Below are positions 63,108 to 64,000 of a DNA stretch of 64,000 nt, piece after piece; the first letter of the stretch is position 1; the number at the start of each line of letters is the position of its first letter. Under the pieces are notes generated by a model. The model saw only the letters and a program-made list of their open reading frames with translations, was not told the DNA's origin and ran no database searches. Both the position numbers and the translations under genes were made by a program. Origin of the DNA: Bacillota bacterium (lineage in GTDB: Bacteria; Bacillota; Clostridia; Christensenellales; Aristaeellaceae); the NCBI GenBank assembly GCA_023435435.1, contig JAEYRW010000104.1, forward strand, positions 1 through 64,000, in the 5' to 3' direction.

Positions 63108-64000
63108 TTACACTCCCCGAAAGTAATGTCCCGTCGTGGACTTCATTTGATCCATTTTTTCCCATTCCGGGAGGATTTTAAAGTCGCGCCCGTCAAGCGC
63201 CGCGCGGTGCAGCTTCGATGCCGCCGCCGCGTCGGCCCCGCCGACCAAAATCCGCCAGACATGGGCTTCCGGCAGCCTGTCAAGATGTCGGAGCAGCATG
63301 AGCTTCACGCTGTTCAAAACCTCCACCACGCACCCGGATGCGTACGCAATGCGCCTGAGCGGAAACCGCGCGTCCGTGCGGTCAACAAGGTCGGGCAGTT
63401 TTTCCGCGCCGTCCCGGTCGCACACGCGGCAGTCCCTGTGAAGCCCCGGCAGCTGCCGGGCCGCCCGATCGGGACAGTGCCTTAACTGCATAAGGGGAAG
63501 CCGCCCGTAGAGAACGATGTCCTTTTTTCCACCGAGGGCGTCGATCTGGCGCGCGGTCAGCTCCGCGCTGGGCGCGTACAGCCCTGCGCCAACCGCCAGA
63601 ACCGCGAGATTGCTGGCGATGTTCAGCGGATAATCCGGAATGGACTGACCCGGCCAGGTAAGGTCGAGGTGCGAGACGTTGGAAAGGTATACCCCCGCGA
63701 TCCGGCTCGCGTTGCGCCCCGCCCACTCGTTGATTTGGGCAAGCTCCTCCGCCCGCATGACCTGGGGCACGGCCAGCCAAAATCGCTTGAGTTTGAGAAC
63801 CGCGTCCATGTCGCGCATGTCCTCGGGCGCGTAGACCGCCGCGTCCGCGCCGTTTGCCAAAGCCAGCAAAAGCGCATCCACGTCGCCGCTCTGGGCGCGC
63901 AATTCGGGCTTTTCCCTCTCCGCGCGGGGCAGGTCCACTTTCCCGATCTTCCCCGGCACGCGCGAAAACGCGCAGCGCATGTCCGTGAGCTTGTCGAGGA
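63108..64000 (-). CDS. U32-family peptidase, C-terminal part (cut by window edge)
   Basis: The frame is open to the right edge, reading LDKLTDMRCAFSRVPGKIGK where the window begins. The 3' end shows the U32 C-terminal region: QSGDVDALLLALANGADAAVY, IPDYPLNIASNLAVLAVGAG and DIVLYGRLPLMQLRHCPDR, with HRDCRVCDRDGAEKLPDLVD. U32 proteins include collagenase-like peptidases and RlhA/TrhP-type RNA modification enzymes; which applies cannot be settled here. The start codon is outside the window. Confidence 0.85.
   Translation of the reverse strand, partial: LDKLTDMRCAFSRVPGKIGKVDLPRAEREKPELRAQSGDVDALLLALANGADAAVYAPEDMRDMDAVLKLKRFWLAVPQVMRAEELAQINEWAGRNASRIAGVYLSNVSHLDLTWPGQSIPDYPLNIASNLAVLAVGAGLYAPSAELTARQIDALGGKKDIVLYGRLPLMQLRHCPDRAARQLPGLHRDCRVCDRDGAEKLPDLVDRTDARFPLRRIAYASGCVVEVLNSVKLMLLRHLDRLPEAHVWRILVGGADAAAASKLHRAALDGRDFKILPEWEKMDQMKSTTGHYFRGV

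Overview
The window joins the end of a prophage to a stretch of conserved housekeeping chromosome. The host looks like a GC-rich, spore-forming member of the Bacillota, probably class Clostridia. Two alpha/beta-type small acid-soluble spore protein genes lie beside the prophage. The chromosomal gene order (yicC-gmk-rpoZ-coaBC-priA-def-fmt-rsmB-rlmN-prpC-prkC-rsgA-rpe, then rpmB-yloU-fakA-recG) is the Bacillota translation/recombination cluster. I cannot name the order or genus from the sequence alone.

1-15.4 kb is prophage DNA, with every gene on the minus strand. Read from right to left it runs: small hypothetical protein, AT-rich island, terminase small subunit, tyrosine recombinase, tail fibre, endolysin, peptidoglycan-binding protein, terminase large subunit, portal, minor head protein, toxin-antitoxin cassette, two tRNA genes, scaffold, major capsid, connector and completion proteins, and a contractile tail sheath cut by the window edge. 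The phage is therefore a contractile-tailed (myovirus-type) temperate phage with an SPP1-like head module. The fibre and lysin sit unusually between the small and large terminase genes. The rest of the tail, and any lysogeny and replication genes, lie outside the window to the left or are absent.

15.4-39.5 kb is host core. It holds SASP genes, recG, fakA, an Asp23-family gene, rpmB on the opposite strand, rpe, rsgA, the PASTA kinase/phosphatase pair, the rlmN-rsmB-fmt-def translation set (RsmB carries a repeat-rich basic N-terminal tail), priA, coaBC, rpoZ, gmk, yicC, ligA, pcrA and a YerC-like regulator. Most genes are spaced by a few bases or overlap, as in long operons.

39.5-64 kb is a set of smaller units. 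They are a URO-D-like methyltransferase-family gene, a wecB-wecC pair for ManNAc uronic acid, a TetR/TIM-barrel/P-loop operon divergent from a MATE exporter, an LCP cell-wall ligase, an MFS-LytTR-TldD-TldE operon, an AAC(3)-like acetyltransferase, an nfeD-floA operon, a Nudix hydrolase, a two-component system followed by an HtrA protease, mutS2, and a truncated U32 peptidase. The two-component operon and htrA share the same 11-bp-spaced direct repeats in their promoters. That suggests the response regulator controls both.

The most interesting signals are: a pair of inverted 9-bp arms around an 8-bp centre inside a consensus promoter in front of the phage recombinase, with further copies of the motif nearby; an AT-rich island with 16-bp-spaced repeats next to terS; a self-contained toxin-antitoxin cassette (own operator-promoter and terminator) in the middle of the head operon; and two copies of an intergenic repeat in the host.
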